A DNA stretch of 5,493 bases from the NCBI GenBank assembly GCA_902772085.1, contig CACXZL010000151.1:1-5493 (forward strand), given 5' to 3'. The stretch comes from an uncultured Coriobacteriaceae bacterium (GTDB taxonomy: Bacteria > Actinomycetota > Coriobacteriia > Coriobacteriales > Atopobiaceae). Shown here piece after piece: positions 4,607-5,493 of the stretch. The position numbers and the translations under genes were made by a program. The notes under the pieces were generated by a model. That model saw nothing but the letters and a program-made list of their open reading frames with translations, searched no databases and had not been told where the DNA came from. Position 1 is the first letter of the stretch. The number at the start of each line of letters is the position of its first letter.

Positions 4607-5493
4607 ATGAGACATAGCATCAAGCGCGCCTTGGCGCTCGCACTGAGCGTCCTGCTCGCGACGGGCAACCCGGGGTTCACGGCTTTTGCCGAGGGCCTCG
4701 CGCCTGGCCAGGAGGGCGCCGTCCTTGTCGAAGAGGGGGGACCGCTCGCTCCAGAGGGCCGGGCGGGGAGACCAGCCGACGGCCAAGCGGAGGGACCTGT
4801 CGAGGTCCTGCCAGAGCAACCCGCCGAAGGCCAAGCGGAGGGACCGCTCGCCGTGGAGGTCGTGCAGGAGCCCGTGGCGGAGGCGCAGGGTGAGGCTGCC
4901 AGCGCGTCCGACGTCGCGCCGGAGGGCACCGAGGCGGGGCAAGCGACCTCCGAGCGGTCCGCGACCGTGGACGACGTGGTGCTCACTGCGGCGGACGACA
5001 ACACCGGCGCCATCGCGCTGAGCACCGCCTTGCTGATCAACGGCGCCAACAAGTCCGCCTACGAGGGACGTACCATCACGGGCACGGTACCCAGCGATCA
5101 GGAGACGGGGATCATCTCTGACGTGCATTTCGACGGCGCCGTCGTCGTGGACGGCATCGACCTGAACCTGACCGTCGATGGCCTCAACGCGGACTATTCG
5201 GAGCGGAACGCCACGGTTTCGGGCATCTCCCTCGTCAACGGCGCGACGCTTCACCTGACCGTGAGGGGTGAGAACACCCTGAAGGCCGGCTACGGCGGCG
5301 CGGGCATCTCCGTTCCGGCGGGCTGCACGCTGGAGATCACATCCGCCAGCACCGGCACGCTCAACGCGACCGGCGGCAGAAACTTCGGCGGCGGCGCGGG
5401 CATCGGCTCCATCGGCAACGGCAACAACACGCGATACTATATGCTCTATTACCGCAGCCTAGGCAGCATCATCGTCAACGGTGCCACCATCAA
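4607..5493 (+). CDS. Secreted surface protein with signal peptide and GGAGIG beta-helix repeats (3'-partial)
   Basis: ATG 4607 opens a frame with no stop to the window end; 295 complete codons are visible. Residues 1-28 are a classic signal peptide: basic MRHSIKR, hydrophobic ALALALSVLLATG, and a probable cleavage after AFA (residue 28). Residues 29-120 are a low-complexity Glu/Pro/Ala/Gly/Gln linker with an internal repeat of GQAEGP. From about residue 121 a beta-rich region begins, with VHFDGAVVVDG, LNLTVDGLNADY, GISLVNGATLHLTV, then GGAGIS and GGGAGIGS turns and the strand SIIVNGATI. This is the same family of glycine-rich beta-helix as in the large gene ending at 3754, so the two are probably paralogous surface proteins in tandem. 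The remainder, including any Ig-like or ChW domains, is beyond the window. It is probably secreted by the Sec pathway; ligand and function are unknown. It has its own ribosome binding site and probably its own promoter. Confidence 0.92.
   Translation, partial: MRHSIKRALALALSVLLATGNPGFTAFAEGLAPGQEGAVLVEEGGPLAPEGRAGRPADGQAEGPVEVLPEQPAEGQAEGPLAVEVVQEPVAEAQGEAASASDVAPEGTEAGQATSERSATVDDVVLTAADDNTGAIALSTALLINGANKSAYEGRTITGTVPSDQETGIISDVHFDGAVVVDGIDLNLTVDGLNADYSERNATVSGISLVNGATLHLTVRGENTLKAGYGGAGISVPAGCTLEITSASTGTLNATGGRNFGGGAGIGSIGNGNNTRYYMLYYRSLGSIIVNGATI
4781..4845 (+). repeat. 17-bp direct repeat in the low-complexity linker of the second surface gene
   Basis: GGCCAAGCGGAGGGACC occurs exactly at 4781-4797 and again at 4829-4845, 48 bases apart, so in frame. 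Both encode GQAEGP. The unit is a 16-codon repeat in the Pro/Glu-rich spacer after the signal peptide, where slippage can change length without breaking the frame. Confidence 0.85.

Noticed and set aside
4508..5254. Minus-strand open frame of 248 codons opposite the second surface gene
   Set aside because: The plus strand has a signal peptide and family repeats here; the minus-strand product is rich in Arg and low-complexity segments.

Overview
The window is high-GC DNA with GC-rich codon third positions. It is dominated by two large same-strand genes for secreted, modular, repeat-rich surface proteins. The combination of ChW repeats, glycine-rich GGxGAGIG beta-helix repeats, Ig-like domains and a Cthe_2159-like beta-helix module at high GC suggests a gut-associated member of the Coriobacteriia (an Eggerthellaceae-type actinobacterium). 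This placement comes from domain style and composition only; no marker gene is present.

Layout. (1) Bases 1-3754 hold the 3' part of a very large surface-protein gene, with 1250 residues visible and the start lying upstream of the window. Its order is: the end of a Cthe_2159/PF14262-like beta-helix, a second glycine-rich beta-helix, a Cys/His cluster, an InlB-B/Flg_new-like repeat, about four Ig-like domains, an acidic Pro-rich linker, and six ChW repeats arranged as a duplicated set of three. (2) Bases 3755-3840 hold strong inverted repeats that can form alternative hairpins, probably the terminator. (3) Bases 3821-4307 hold an islet of decayed genes: a 5'-truncated ORF interrupted by an in-frame TGA, then, after a good ribosome binding site, a truncated TerB-like ORF. 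(4) Bases 4308-4606 look like a long leader with a candidate promoter at its upstream edge and a terminator-like hairpin with a T5 tract. (5) From base 4607 a second surface-protein gene starts with a clear signal peptide and runs off the window end; it carries the same family of GGAGIG beta-helix repeats.

Taken together this looks like a surface-protein island in which paralogous modular proteins are assembled and duplicated, separated by gene debris. The proteins probably act outside the cell, binding glycans or proteins, but no substrate can be read from the sequence. I found no tRNA, rRNA, CRISPR array, transposase or obvious new enzymatic system. The most notable signals are the apparent module join near base 390, the duplicated ChW triplet, the nonsense-interrupted gene remnant, and the structured leader of the second gene.
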